Under the pieces are notes generated by a model. It saw only the letters and a list, made by a program, of their open reading frames with translations. It was not told the origin of the DNA and made no database searches. Shown here piece by piece: positions 42,604 to 51,457 of a stretch of DNA of 64,000 bases. The translations under genes were made by a program, and so were the position numbers. Positions within the stretch are counted from its first letter, which is position 1; each line of letters begins with the position of its first letter. This DNA is from Amycolatopsis sp. CA-230715 (GTDB lineage Bacteria > Actinomycetota > Actinomycetes > Mycobacteriales > Pseudonocardiaceae), in the NCBI RefSeq assembly GCF_018736145.1, contig NZ_CP059997.1:619501-683500 (forward strand), written 5' to 3'.

Positions 42604-44877
42604 GCGCGCGAGATCGCGCCGCAGGAATTCGCCGGTGTGCGAACCCTTCGCGGCCAGTAGTTCGGCGGGAGTGCCTTCGAAGATCACCTCCCCGCCGTGC
42701 CGCCCCGCTTCCGGGCCGAGGTCGAGCACCCAGTCCGCGCGCACGATCACGTCCGGGTCGTGCTCGACGACCAGCACCGTGTTCCCCGCGTCCACGAGCC
42801 GGTCGAGCAGGCCGACCAGCGCCCGCACGTCGGCCATGTGCAGCCCGGTGGTCGGCTCGTCGAACACGTACGCGGTGCCGGTCTCGCGCAGCCGGTGCGC
42901 GAGCTTGACCCGCTGGCGCTCGCCGCCGGACAGCGTGGACAACGGCTGGCCGAGCGTCAGGTACCCGACGCCGACCTCGTGCAGGGTGGCCAGCCGCCGC
43001 CGGATCAGGGGGTCGTCGAAGAATTCGAGCGCCTCCGCCACGGTCATGCCCAGCACGTCCACGATGGTCCGGCCGCCGACGCGGTGTTCGAGCACCTCGT
43101 CGGCGTAGCGGCGCCCTTCGCATCGTTCGCAGGTGACGGTGACCGGGTCCAAGAAGGCGAGATCGGTCTCGACGGAGCCACGGCCCGCGCACCCGGGACA
43201 GGCGCCGGTCGAGTTGAAGCTGAACAGCCCCGGCGACACGTTGTTCTCGCGGGCGAACAGGTTCCGCACCTGGTCGAAGATGTCAACGTAGGTGGCGGGC
43301 GTCGACCGGCTGGACACCCCGATCGCCGACTGGTCGATCAGCACCGCGTCCGGGAACCGCGCGCGGAACTCCGCGGAGAGCGAGCTCTTGCCGGAGCCCG
43401 CGACCCCGGTGACCGCGGTCAGCACGCCTTCGGGGACGCGCACGGAGATCCCCTTCAGGTTGTTGCGCCGCGCATCGCGGATTTCGAGCCAGCCGCGCGG
43501 TTCGCGCGGTTCGGCCTTCACCTCCGGCGTCGCGCCGAGGTGGCGTCCCGTGACCGTGCCGGAAGCACGGAGCCCGGCCACGGTGCCCTCGAACACCACC
43601 TCGCCCCCGGCGGCACCTGAACCGGGCCCGAGATCGACGACGTGGTCCGCGATCGCGATGACGTCCCGGTCGTGTTCGACCACGAGGACCGTGTTTCCCT
43701 TGTCCCGCAAGGCGATCAGCAACTCGGTGAGCCGGTGGACGTCACGCGGGTGCAGGCCGACGCTCGGCTCGTCGAAGATGTAGGTCATCCCGGTGAGGCT
43801 GCTGCCGAGGTGCCGCACCGTCTTCAGCCGCTGCCCCTCGCCACCGGACAGGGTCGAGGTCTCCCGGTCGAGGCTGAGGTACCCGAGGCCGATGCCCTCG
43901 ATGCGCCGCAACGCGGTCAGCGCGGCGCCCGCCACCGGGGCGGCGACGGGAGCGTCGAGCCCGGAAAGCACCGCGATCAGATCGCTGACCTCCATCGCGC
44001 AGTAGTCCGCGATCGACCGCCCGCCGATCTTCGACGCCAGCGCCGCGGCCGAGAGCCTGCCGCCGCGGCACCGCGGACAAGGCCCTTCGGCGACCATCTC
44101 CTCGAACGCCGCGCGGTGCTTTTCCTTGATTTCCGCTTCGCGGTTGAGGTTCAGGCGGGTAAACCGCCGGACCGCGCCCTCGTACTCGTTCTGGTACTTG
44201 CCCGTCTTCCCCGGCCGCTCGACCTTGAACCCGCCGCCGTGCAGCAACAGCTCGCGCTCGTCCGCGGTGAACTCGCCGACCGGCCGGTCCGGGTCGAACA
44301 GCCCCGACTGCGCGTAAAGCTGCCACTGGAAGGTGCCCGGCGCGAAGGTCGGGAACCGCAGCGCGCCCTCGTTCAGCGACTTCCGCTCGTCGAGGAACCG
44401 GCTCAGCTCGACGGTCGTGGTGCGCCCGAGCCCGTCGCATCCGGGGCACATTCCGCTCGGGTCGTTGAACGAGTAGGCGTTCGACGCGCCCGCGCTCGGC
44501 GAGCCGTGCCTCGAGAACAGCACGCGCAGGATCGGGTTGATCTCGGTCATCGTGCCGACCGTGGAGCGCGCGTTGCCGCCGACCGGCTTCTGGTCGACCA
44601 CGATCGCGGTGGTGAGGTTGTCGATCACCCCGGCACGCGGGCGCTCGTACTTGGGCAGCCGGTTGCGGACGAACCAGCCGAAGGTCTCGTTGAGCTGGCG
44701 CTGCGACTCGACCGCGATCGTGCCGAACACGACCGAGGACTTGCCGGAGCCCGACACCCCGGTGAACACCGTGAGCAGGCCCTTCGGGATCTCGAGCGAG
44801 ACGTTCTTCAGGTTGTTCTCGCGGGCACCGGTGATCACGATGTGCTCGCCGGGCCGCGACGGTACAGAGGTCCCCAT
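42589..44877 (-). CDS. Short UvrA paralogue (UvrA-like ABC ATPase)
   Basis: 762 aa, about 200 shorter than housekeeping UvrA. Two ABC modules: GVSGSGKSSVVFGT (about 40) and GVAGSGKSSLSAEF; signatures LSGGEGQRLKTVRHL and LSGGERQRVKLAHRL; Walker B YIFDEPSVGLHPRD and YVFDEPTTGLHMAD. Zinc-finger cysteines remain (CPGCDGLGR, CPRCRGGRL, CPGCAGRG, CERCEGRRY). The UvrB-binding region of canonical UvrA appears to be missing. Members of this class, such as DrrC, are tied to resistance to DNA-binding drugs in actinomycetes. Confidence 0.9.
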   Translation of the reverse strand: MGTSVPSRPGEHIVITGARENNLKNVSLEIPKGLLTVFTGVSGSGKSSVVFGTIAVESQRQLNETFGWFVRNRLPKYERPRAGVIDNLTTAIVVDQKPVGGNARSTVGTMTEINPILRVLFSRHGSPSAGASNAYSFNDPSGMCPGCDGLGRTTTVELSRFLDERKSLNEGALRFPTFAPGTFQWQLYAQSGLFDPDRPVGEFTADERELLLHGGGFKVERPGKTGKYQNEYEGAVRRFTRLNLNREAEIKEKHRAAFEEMVAEGPCPRCRGGRLSAAALASKIGGRSIADYCAMEVSDLIAVLSGLDAPVAAPVAGAALTALRRIEGIGLGYLSLDRETSTLSGGEGQRLKTVRHLGSSLTGMTYIFDEPSVGLHPRDVHRLTELLIALRDKGNTVLVVEHDRDVIAIADHVVDLGPGSGAAGGEVVFEGTVAGLRASGTVTGRHLGATPEVKAEPREPRGWLEIRDARRNNLKGISVRVPEGVLTAVTGVAGSGKSSLSAEFRARFPDAVLIDQSAIGVSSRSTPATYVDIFDQVRNLFARENNVSPGLFSFNSTGACPGCAGRGSVETDLAFLDPVTVTCERCEGRRYADEVLEHRVGGRTIVDVLGMTVAEALEFFDDPLIRRRLATLHEVGVGYLTLGQPLSTLSGGERQRVKLAHRLRETGTAYVFDEPTTGLHMADVRALVGLLDRLVDAGNTVLVVEHDPDVIVRADWVLDLGPEAGRHGGEVIFEGTPAELLAAKGSHTGEFLRRDLARSVPV

Positions 44878-45029
44878 ACGGCCGAACGTAACGGCGACCC
44901 CCGACAGAAATCCGGGCCCGCCAGTCGTCAGATCGGGTGATCGGCGCCCTTCTCGCTATCTGCGTGAACCGAACCGCCTCTTGTTACGTCGGAGAGGGCG
45001 CAGGAGCACGAGGGGAGCTCCCGCCACGA

Positions 45030-45071
45030 GGCTGGTCGGCATCGACTGTGCTGGGGGTATGCCGACCAGCC
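45030..45071. terminator. 13-bp inverted repeat downstream of coaE
   Basis: GGCTGGTCGGCAT and ATGCCGACCAGCC are perfect complements separated by 16 nt, 16 bp beyond the coaE stop. It probably ends coaE transcription before the uvrA-like promoter region. Nothing else is seen in 44878-45086. Confidence 0.55.
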
Positions 45072-45086
45072 GACCGTGGCCCGCGG

Positions 45087-46277
45087 TCAGGCTTCCGGCG
45101 TCCAGCCCGTGCGGGCCGCCCAGTCCTCGGCCCGGCGGAACGCGGCGTCGACCCAGCCCTGCTTCTCCTCCGCGTAGAGATCGACCGAGCCGTCGTGGGC
45201 GTGCGCGTCGGCGAGGCCTTCCTTCACCGCGGCGTAGGCGTCCCGTTCCGCCGGGTTCTGCCGTAGCCATTCCGCGAACAGCAGCGCCAGCCGCCATGCC
45301 GGCGTCTGGATCGAGCGGACGTGCAGGTTCACCGCGCGGCGCGGATCGGCGCCGTAGTGGAACCGCTTCGGCCAGGTGCCCGCGTCGTCCTGCGCGACAT
45401 CCCACCAGTCCCCCGCCGCGCGCGGGAAACCCGCGGCGGTCAGCGCGTCGGCGATTTCGTCGGCGCGGTCGAGCGAATCCACGGTGATCTGCAGATCGAG
45501 GACGTCCTTGGCGAGCAGGCCCGGCACCGAAGTCGAGCCGAGATGATCGATGCGCAGGACGCGGTCCCCCACGGCCGCGCGGAGCCGGGCGAGCGCGCGG
45601 GCCGCCTGCGCTGGCCAGCCGGGGTCGTAGGGCACCAGGCGCGGCGAGCTCGACGCGCGCGGGCGGTGCAACCGGATGTTCGCCTCGAACGGCACCAGCC
45701 GGTCCGCCCACAGCGAGTCCACTTCGGACAGTACGGCGTCCTGGTGCCCCCCGTTGTCGAGCCACACGTCGGCGACGGCGCGGCGATCGGCTTCCGTGGC
45801 CTGCGCGGCGATGCGGGCGCGCGCGTCCTCCTCCGCCATCCCGCGCGCGGAGACGAGGCGGCGCACCCTGGTCTCCACCGGCGCGTCCACCACGACCACC
45901 ACGTGGTAATACGGCGCGAGGCCGCCTTCGACGAGCAGCGGGACGTCGTGCACGACGACGGCGTCGGGTGCGGCCTCGCCGATCAGCTCGGCCGTGCGGG
46001 CTCCGATGCGGGGATGCGTGATCGCGTTGAGGGTGCGCCGCGCCTCGTCGCTCGCGAACGCCTTCGCGGCGAGCGCCTGCCTGTCGAGCGCGCCGCTCGG
46101 GGTGAGGATGTCCTCGCCGAACGCGGCCACCAGCTCGGCGAGGCCGTCCGTGCCCGGCTCGACCACTTCCCTGGCGATCCGGTCGGCGTCGACGACCACC
46201 GCGCCGTGCTCGGCGAGGCGCGTGGCCACCGTCGATTTGCCAGCCCCGACGCCCCCGGTCAACCCGACACGCAACAT
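45087..46277 (-). CDS. coaE: Dephospho-CoA kinase fused to a GrpB (UPF0157) domain
   Basis: 396 aa from ATG 46277 (an ATG 9 bp upstream is possible). Residues 1 to about 200 are CoaE: P-loop GLTGGVGAGKSTVA, DADRIAREVV, and VVHDVPLLVEGGL. It phosphorylates dephospho-CoA in the last CoA step. From about residue 210 a GrpB/UPF0157 nucleotidyltransferase-like domain follows (LVPYDPGWP, IDHLGSTSVPGLLAKDVLDLQITV, NLHVRS). This fusion is found across actinobacteria; the GrpB part has no firm role. Confidence 0.95.
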   Translation of the reverse strand: MLRVGLTGGVGAGKSTVATRLAEHGAVVVDADRIAREVVEPGTDGLAELVAAFGEDILTPSGALDRQALAAKAFASDEARRTLNAITHPRIGARTAELIGEAAPDAVVVHDVPLLVEGGLAPYYHVVVVVDAPVETRVRRLVSARGMAEEDARARIAAQATEADRRAVADVWLDNGGHQDAVLSEVDSLWADRLVPFEANIRLHRPRASSSPRLVPYDPGWPAQAARALARLRAAVGDRVLRIDHLGSTSVPGLLAKDVLDLQITVDSLDRADEIADALTAAGFPRAAGDWWDVAQDDAGTWPKRFHYGADPRRAVNLHVRSIQTPAWRLALLFAEWLRQNPAERDAYAAVKEGLADAHAHDGSVDLYAEEKQGWVDAAFRRAEDWAARTGWTPEA

Positions 46278-46458
46278 GGGCCGCATTCAACCAGCACCGC
46301 CGGACCCCCGTCGGGCGGGCCGCGCACACTGATGGGTGTTTCACAAGATCAACAACGCCCGTGACGGAACTGATATGGGTGACACGCCGATGGGTTACCG
46401 CCGATTTTCGCGGGCGTTGCGTACCGTGCGGCGCGAAGGTAGCCCACACGGAGGAACG

Positions 46459-46668
46459 ATGCCCGCCAGCAAGCACATGGGGAGGCACCGGCTCGGTACG
46501 CCGGGTCTCGTGCACTGCGTATCGCATCGTCACGTCGAGGACGCGCTGATCGAACACCGCCGCACCTGGTGGCGGGCACTGCTCGTGCCCGCGAAGCACA
46601 GCCTCGCGGGCCTCCGCCGCCGCGCCGTCGTGGCGGCCCAGGAACGGGCCTGGGCGCCCGCCACCTGA
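46459..46668 (+). CDS. Hypothetical protein, 69 aa, basic
   Basis: Not recognised. ATG 46459 follows a good ribosome site (GGAGGAACG). The product is rich in Arg and His (HRHVEDALIEHRRTWWRALLVPAKHSLAGLRRRA). It lies alone between the divergent coaE gene and a convergent oxidoreductase gene. Coding status rests on the ribosome site and normal GC3 bias. Confidence 0.5.
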   Translation: MPASKHMGRHRLGTPGLVHCVSHRHVEDALIEHRRTWWRALLVPAKHSLAGLRRRAVVAAQERAWAPAT

Positions 46669-46682
46669 GCCACCCGCCTACC

Positions 46683-47093
46683 TCACCACGCCCGCACGCG
46701 CGCGGGCGTGATCGCGATCGGCACCGAGTAGTCGTCGAAGAACCCCTCCACCGTGGTTTTCAGCGCCCCGGTGATCAGGTGCTCGTACTTCGCGGCATAC
46801 GCCTCGCGATAGCCCTCCGACGGCGTGCCACCCAGCTCGGCGGTGGCGTCGATCGAAACGATGCCGCCGCCGCGACCGTCGCCGTCGAGGTGGAACGCCA
46901 CCTTCGGGTTCGTGCCGATGTTGCGTGTCTTCCCCACGTCCGGCTGGCTCTGCACCCACAGCGCGCCGCCGTGCCACAGGTACCAGACCGGCGAAGCCTG
47001 CGGCTGCCCCTTCGCGTTCACCGTGACCAGCCAGGCCACCGCCTCCTTGCCCAGCCTGTCCGTCACGTCCTGGCTCAGCTCGATGCCGCTCAT
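46683..47093 (-). CDS. PPOX-class F420-dependent oxidoreductase (TIGR03667/Rv3369-like)
   Basis: 136 aa. Split-barrel FMN/F420-binding fold: AWLVTVNAKGQPQASPVWYLWHGGALWVQSQP near the N terminus, then TNPKVAFHLDGDGRGGGIVSIDATAEL, and ITPARVRAW at the end, close to the Rv3369 type. Reduction of an unknown substrate with F420H2 is expected. Divergent from the MmcQ-like gene. Confidence 0.88.
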   Translation of the reverse strand: MSGIELSQDVTDRLGKEAVAWLVTVNAKGQPQASPVWYLWHGGALWVQSQPDVGKTRNIGTNPKVAFHLDGDGRGGGIVSIDATAELGGTPSEGYREAYAAKYEHLITGALKTTVEGFFDDYSVPIAITPARVRAW

Positions 47094-47131
47094 CGATCAC
47101 TCCCTTCCTACCGTGACGCTACCCTCGCCCC

Positions 47132-47497
47132 ATGACGGAAACCCGCATCGTGGAACGCCTCGACGCGCACTGCCTCGCGCACCCGGGCGCGGCGAAGGGG
47201 CAGCCGTTCCGCGACGACGGGATCTTCGCGTTCACCGTGGCCGGCAAGATCTTCGCGATCCTGCGCCCCGGTCACGAGCCGCCACGGATCAGCCTCAAGG
47301 GTGATCCCGACGAGTCCGAACGGCTGCGCGCGACGCACCCGGCGATCACCCCGGGCTACCGGCTGAACAAGCGGCACTGGAACACCGTGCTGCTCGACGG
47401 CTCGGTACCCGACGAGCTGGTCCTCAGCCTCGTCGACGACTCCTACGACCTGGTGCTCGCCTCGCTCACGCGCGCTCAGCGCGCGAACCTCCGCTGA
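47132..47497 (+). CDS. MmcQ/YjbR family protein
   Basis: 121 aa. The family pattern is clear: GAAKGQPFRDDGIFAFTVAGKIFAIL, LKGDPDESERLRATHPAITPGYRLNKRHWNTVLLDGSVPDELVLSLVDDSYDLV. MmcQ/YjbR proteins have a CyaY-like fold and probably bind DNA or partner proteins; no enzyme activity is known. Confidence 0.92.
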   Translation: MTETRIVERLDAHCLAHPGAAKGQPFRDDGIFAFTVAGKIFAILRPGHEPPRISLKGDPDESERLRATHPAITPGYRLNKRHWNTVLLDGSVPDELVLSLVDDSYDLVLASLTRAQRANLR

Positions 47498-47729
47498 CCT
47501 TCTCCCCCTCGTCCACGGGCCGCTCCTCCTCCGTGGTCGTTCGTTCCGGTGCTGCCGGTTCCTGGCGCTTCTCGGCACGCGAGAACCCGTCTCGGCAGTG
47601 CCTTGCGAAGCGCCTCGCTCCCGCTGTCATCCGTCCCACCCCGCTGTTTGGAGTAACACCGTTGTAGCACCGGGGTACGACAGTCGCAGTCGGATTTCCG
47701 CAAGCGGACAGCCCACCGCGACGAGCGGC

Positions 47730-47765
47730 GCCCCCGTGCATGCGGGCACCGCACGGGGGCGTTTT
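47730..47765 (+). terminator. Rho-independent terminator
   Basis: GCCCCCGTGC pairs with GCACGGGGGC around an 11-nt loop and is followed by GTTTTC. It lies 233 bp beyond the MmcQ-like gene and also faces the end of the acyl-CoA dehydrogenase gene. The stretch 47498-47729 shows no convincing gene. Confidence 0.75.
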
Positions 47766-47780
47766 CTCACGACGAACGGT

Positions 47781-48971
47781 TCAGACGAACGCGCTCTCCC
47801 CGGTGATCGCCTTGCCGACGATCAGGGTGTTCATTTCCCGGGTGCCTTCGAAGGAGTAGATCGCTTCGGCGTCGGCGAAGAAGCGGGCGATGTCGTAGTC
47901 AAGCACGATCCCGTTGCCACCGAAGATCTCCCGGCTCCACGCGACGACCTCGCGCATGCGAGCGGTCACGAACGCCTTCGCCAGCGAAGAGTGCTCGTCC
48001 TTGAAGATCCCGGCGTCCTGCAGCTTCGCGAGCTGGACGAGCATGCCCCACGACGCGGTGATGTTGCCGAGGCTCTTCACCAGCAGGTCCTGCACGAGCT
48101 GGAACTTCGCGATGGGACGGCCGAACTGCTTGCGCTCCTTCGCGTAGTCGAGCGCCAGTTCGTAGGCGCCGATCATCACGCCGAGGCCCTGCCAGGCGAC
48201 GCCGCCGCGGGTCGCGCGCAGGATCTCCGCGACGTCGCGGAAGGAATCGATGCCCTGCAAGCGGTTCGCCTCGGGGACGCGGACATCGGTGAGCGTGATC
48301 TCGGCGTTCTCCACGATCCGGAACGCGATCTTGTGCTCGATCTTGACCGGGACGAAACCCGGCGTGCCCTTTTCGACGACGAAACCCTTCACCTTGTCGT
48401 CCTCGACGTCGCGGGCCCACACGATCACGAGATCGGCGAAGGTGGCGTTGCCGATCCACTTCTTGGCACCGTTGAGGATCCAGGTGTCACCGTCACGCCT
48501 CGCGGTGGTGCGCATACCGCCCGCGACGTCGGAGCCGCCGAGCGGTTCGGTCATCGCGAACGCGCCGATCTTGTCCATCGCGGCCATCGGCGGGAGCCAG
48601 CGGTCGCGCTGCTCCTGGCTGCCGCCCGCGTACACCGAGTACATCGCGAGTCCGTTGTGGACACCGAAAAAGGTGGCCACCGACGGGTCGGTGCGGGTCA
48701 GCTCCATCGACATCATGCCGACGAGCAGGTTGCTGGCCGCGGGCCGGTGATCGCCATAACCTTCGTAGGGAACGCCCGCGAGGTTCTGCTCGCGGAACTT
48801 GGCGATCAGCTCCTTCGGGAACTCCCCCTTCGCCCACGCCTCGTTCACCATCGGCTTGATCTCGGTGCGCATGAACGTGCGCGCCTGCAGCAAGACCTTG
48901 CGCTCCTCTTCGGACAGCAGGGTCTCGTAGTCGTAGAAGTCGGCGGTCAGCTGGTCTTCGAGCGTGCTCAT
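47781..48971 (-). CDS. Acyl-CoA dehydrogenase (glutaryl-CoA-dehydrogenase-like)
   Basis: 396 aa from ATG 48971. FAD motifs AFAMTEPLGGSDVAGG and WILNGAKKWIGNATFADLVIVWARD. The catalytic Glu lies in YSFEGTREMNTLIVGKAITG, the spot used by glutaryl-CoA and medium-chain dehydrogenases. Last gene of a five-gene operon; it would introduce the 2,3-double bond (possibly with decarboxylation if truly glutaryl-CoA-like) before the hydratase. Confidence 0.92.
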   Translation of the reverse strand: MSTLEDQLTADFYDYETLLSEEERKVLLQARTFMRTEIKPMVNEAWAKGEFPKELIAKFREQNLAGVPYEGYGDHRPAASNLLVGMMSMELTRTDPSVATFFGVHNGLAMYSVYAGGSQEQRDRWLPPMAAMDKIGAFAMTEPLGGSDVAGGMRTTARRDGDTWILNGAKKWIGNATFADLVIVWARDVEDDKVKGFVVEKGTPGFVPVKIEHKIAFRIVENAEITLTDVRVPEANRLQGIDSFRDVAEILRATRGGVAWQGLGVMIGAYELALDYAKERKQFGRPIAKFQLVQDLLVKSLGNITASWGMLVQLAKLQDAGIFKDEHSSLAKAFVTARMREVVAWSREIFGGNGIVLDYDIARFFADAEAIYSFEGTREMNTLIVGKAITGESAFV

Positions 48972-48972
48972 C

Positions 48973-49926
48973 TCAGTTCTCTCCCCTTGCGCTGCTTGAA
49001 TCTGCACTGTCCAAAGCGGACAGTACGGCGAGCTGCCTGCGGTCGCGCGCCTCGGTCAATTCCGAGTACGTGGAGGAGCCGTAAGCGTTTTCGACGGCTT
49101 CGATGAGCCGTTCCTGTTCTTCCGGGTCTTGCGAGGGCTGGCCGAGACCGGCCCACATCTTCTTCATGGACACGCCGATGTGCTCGGCCATGTGCCGGTA
49201 TCCGCCGGGCCCGCCACCGAGGTGCGAGCCGAGGAACGGGCCGACGGTCGACCAGCGGATGCCGAGCGAGTTCGTGATCACCTCGTCCAGCTCGGCCGGA
49301 CTGACCACGCCCTGCTCCACCAGGTAGATCGCCTCGCGGTTGAGCGCGTTCTGCAGCCTGTTGCCGACGAAACCGGGAATCTCCTTGCGCTCCACCACCG
49401 GGGTGCGGCCGAGCAGGCGGTAGAACTCCACCGCGCAGCTCACCGCGTCCGCGCTGGTCCGCTCCCCCGGCACGACCTCGACGAGCGGGATGAGGTGCGG
49501 CGGGTTGAACGGGTGTCCGATCAGGACCCGGGAGGAGTCCGTCAGCTCATCGGCGAACGCGGTCGACGGGATCGCGGACGACGAGCTGAGCAGCAGCGCG
49601 TGCGCGGGCGCCTCGGCGACGAACGTGGCGAACAGGTCCTTTTTGAACTCCAGGTTCTCAGGACCGTTCTCCTGCACCACATCCGCGTCGCGGACGGCGT
49701 CGACCACGTCCGTGGCGAGGCGGACGCGATCGGCGATGCCGGTGACGTCGAGACCGCGCGCGGCCAAGTGCGGCGCGAACTCCTTCAACGCCGCGTCGAC
49801 AGCGTCGGGGAGGTCCGGCCGTGGATCGGAAACCGCGACCCGGATACCGTGCGCGGCGAACAGGACCGTCCAGGACAGCCCGATCGTGCCCGCGCCGATC
49901 ACCGCCGCGTTCTTGAACTCCGTCAT
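48973..49926 (-). CDS. 3-hydroxyacyl-CoA dehydrogenase (lambda-crystallin/carnitine-dehydrogenase-like)
   Basis: 317 aa from ATG 49926. NAD-binding GAGTIGLSW at residue 10, then IGHPFNPPHLIPLVEVVPG and EIPGFVGNRLQNALNREAIYLVEQGV, which are the catalytic-His and dimer segments of the 3HCDH fold. The single-domain length resembles lambda-crystallin, L-gulonate and carnitine 3-dehydrogenases, which act on free hydroxy acids as well as CoA esters. Starts within the stop of the upstream gene (TGATG) and ends 1 bp before the acyl-CoA dehydrogenase start. Confidence 0.9.
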   Translation of the reverse strand: MTEFKNAAVIGAGTIGLSWTVLFAAHGIRVAVSDPRPDLPDAVDAALKEFAPHLAARGLDVTGIADRVRLATDVVDAVRDADVVQENGPENLEFKKDLFATFVAEAPAHALLLSSSSAIPSTAFADELTDSSRVLIGHPFNPPHLIPLVEVVPGERTSADAVSCAVEFYRLLGRTPVVERKEIPGFVGNRLQNALNREAIYLVEQGVVSPAELDEVITNSLGIRWSTVGPFLGSHLGGGPGGYRHMAEHIGVSMKKMWAGLGQPSQDPEEQERLIEAVENAYGSSTYSELTEARDRRQLAVLSALDSADSSSARGEN

Positions 49927-50669
49927 CACCGTGCTCCCTTCAAGTAGTCGTGGACCGGCTTGACGGGGGCGAGGGTCAGGTCGGTGAGGATGTGGCTGGC
50001 CGAGACGATTTCGCGCACCGGCAGGTCGGCGAGCGGCGCCAGCGCGTGCTCGAACAGCTGGAGGCGCGCCGGACCCGCCCACGCCTGCTTCACCACGACG
50101 TCGGTGATCTCGGTGCGGACCAGTTCCGCGACGCGGGGCGCGCCGTCGTACCCGGGGACGAACTTGAGCATGAACGTCGGCACGGTGATCTGGGCCGCCG
50201 CGCCGGCGAGGTCCAGCGCGTGATGCTTGTAGCCCATGGTCGCGGTGGCGACGCGCTGCGAGCCGTAGTCGAGGGTGCCGACGAGCGCCCCGTTCTCGGC
50301 GAACAGGCTGGGCGACCCGATCGTCTTCGGGTAGGCGCTGACCTCGCGCCCGGACGCGGTGGCCGGGAAGTTGTCGAGGTACATCGCGTGCAGGTACTCG
50401 CCGCGCTCGCCGTCGAAGGTGACCGGGATCGCCTGGCCCGATTCGGTATACGGGCCGTACCCGCTGACGTCGCCCATCTTCATGACTTCGAAGCGCACCA
50501 ACGGTTCTTCGATTTCGAGCGGTTCCGGTACGACGGCGCGCAGCGCGGCCTCGTCGGTGCGGTACACGATGTTGAGGTACTCGCGATCGGTGAACCGGGG
50601 CACCACGGGCGCGAACGCCGGGTTGACCAGCGGGGTGGTCACGTGCTGAAGAACTTCTTCGGCCTTCAT
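49926..50669 (-). CDS. Acetoacetate decarboxylase family protein
   Basis: 247 aa from ATG 50669. The Schiff-base Lys is found in the family motif SAYPKTIGSPSL (about residue 111), with MYLDNFPATASGREV before it and VGTLDYGSQRVATATMGYKHH after. Acetoacetate decarboxylases make a ketone and CO2 from a beta-keto acid; some relatives are hydrolyases or lyases. Its place in a beta-oxidation-like operon without thiolase suggests it deals with the beta-keto acid product. Confidence 0.9.
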   Translation of the reverse strand: MKAEEVLQHVTTPLVNPAFAPVVPRFTDREYLNIVYRTDEAALRAVVPEPLEIEEPLVRFEVMKMGDVSGYGPYTESGQAIPVTFDGERGEYLHAMYLDNFPATASGREVSAYPKTIGSPSLFAENGALVGTLDYGSQRVATATMGYKHHALDLAGAAAQITVPTFMLKFVPGYDGAPRVAELVRTEITDVVVKQAWAGPARLQLFEHALAPLADLPVREIVSASHILTDLTLAPVKPVHDYLKGAR

Positions 50670-50674
50670 CGGAC

Positions 50675-51442
50675 TTACTTCCCTTCCCACTTCGGGGCGC
50701 GGCGCTCCGCGAAGGCGGTCATTCCCTCGCGAACGTCCTTTGTGTTCATGAGCTGGGCCATTTCCGTGCGCTGCAAGGCGAACGCCTCCGGTTCGGAAAT
50801 CCCCTCGGCCGCGCGGACGATCTTCTTGACCGCGGCGAGGGCGAGCGGGGCGTTGACGGTGATCAGGTCGGCGAGCTGGAGCGCGACAGCCGTCGCCTCA
50901 CCAGGCTCGACGACACGGTTCACCAGACCGAGTTCACCGGCGCGGGCACCGCTGACCGGCTCGCCGGTGAGCAGGAATTCCATCGCCAGGTGGTGCGGGA
51001 TCCGCTTCGGCAGCCGGATCACCCCGCCGCCCGCGGCGATCAGCCCGCGCTTGACCTCCGGCAGGCCGAACTTCGCGTCCTCGGCGGCGATGATCAGGTC
51101 GCAGCCGAGCGCGAGCTCGAACCCGCCACCCATCGCCCAGCCCTCGACGGCGGCGATCAGCGGTTTCGTGGTCTCGGCCTCGGTCAGGCCACCGAACCCG
51201 CGACCTTCGATCGACGGGGACTCCCCGCGCAGCGCGGCCTTGAGGTCCATCCCGGCGCTGAACGTGCCGTCGGCACCGGTCAGGACACCGGCGCGAAGGT
51301 CCACATCGGACTCCAGGCGGTCCAGCGCTTCGGCGATCCCGGCGGCCGTCGCGGCGTCGATCGCGTTGCGGGCGGTTGGCCGGTCGATGGTGACGAGCAG
51401 TGTCGAGCCGATGACCTCGGTGCGCACTTCCGGTGTGCTCAT
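50675..51442 (-). CDS. Enoyl-CoA hydratase
   Basis: 255 aa from ATG 51442. Crotonase motifs: GTFSAGMDLKAALRG (about 65), EGWAMGGGFELALGCDLIIA (about 105) and FGLPEVKRGLIAAGGGVIRLPKRI with the catalytic-Glu position. It would hydrate the enoyl-CoA made by the operon's dehydrogenase. Five bp separate it from the decarboxylase-like gene. Confidence 0.93.
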   Translation of the reverse strand: MSTPEVRTEVIGSTLLVTIDRPTARNAIDAATAAGIAEALDRLESDVDLRAGVLTGADGTFSAGMDLKAALRGESPSIEGRGFGGLTEAETTKPLIAAVEGWAMGGGFELALGCDLIIAAEDAKFGLPEVKRGLIAAGGGVIRLPKRIPHHLAMEFLLTGEPVSGARAGELGLVNRVVEPGEATAVALQLADLITVNAPLALAAVKKIVRAAEGISEPEAFALQRTEMAQLMNTKDVREGMTAFAERRAPKWEGK

Positions 51443-51457
51443 GGCGTTCTCCTCACT

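Noticed and set aside
47466..47741. Minus-strand frame of about 91 codons downstream of the MmcQ-like gene
   Set aside because: No clear ribosome site, charged low-complexity sequence, and it overlaps the end of a well-supported gene.
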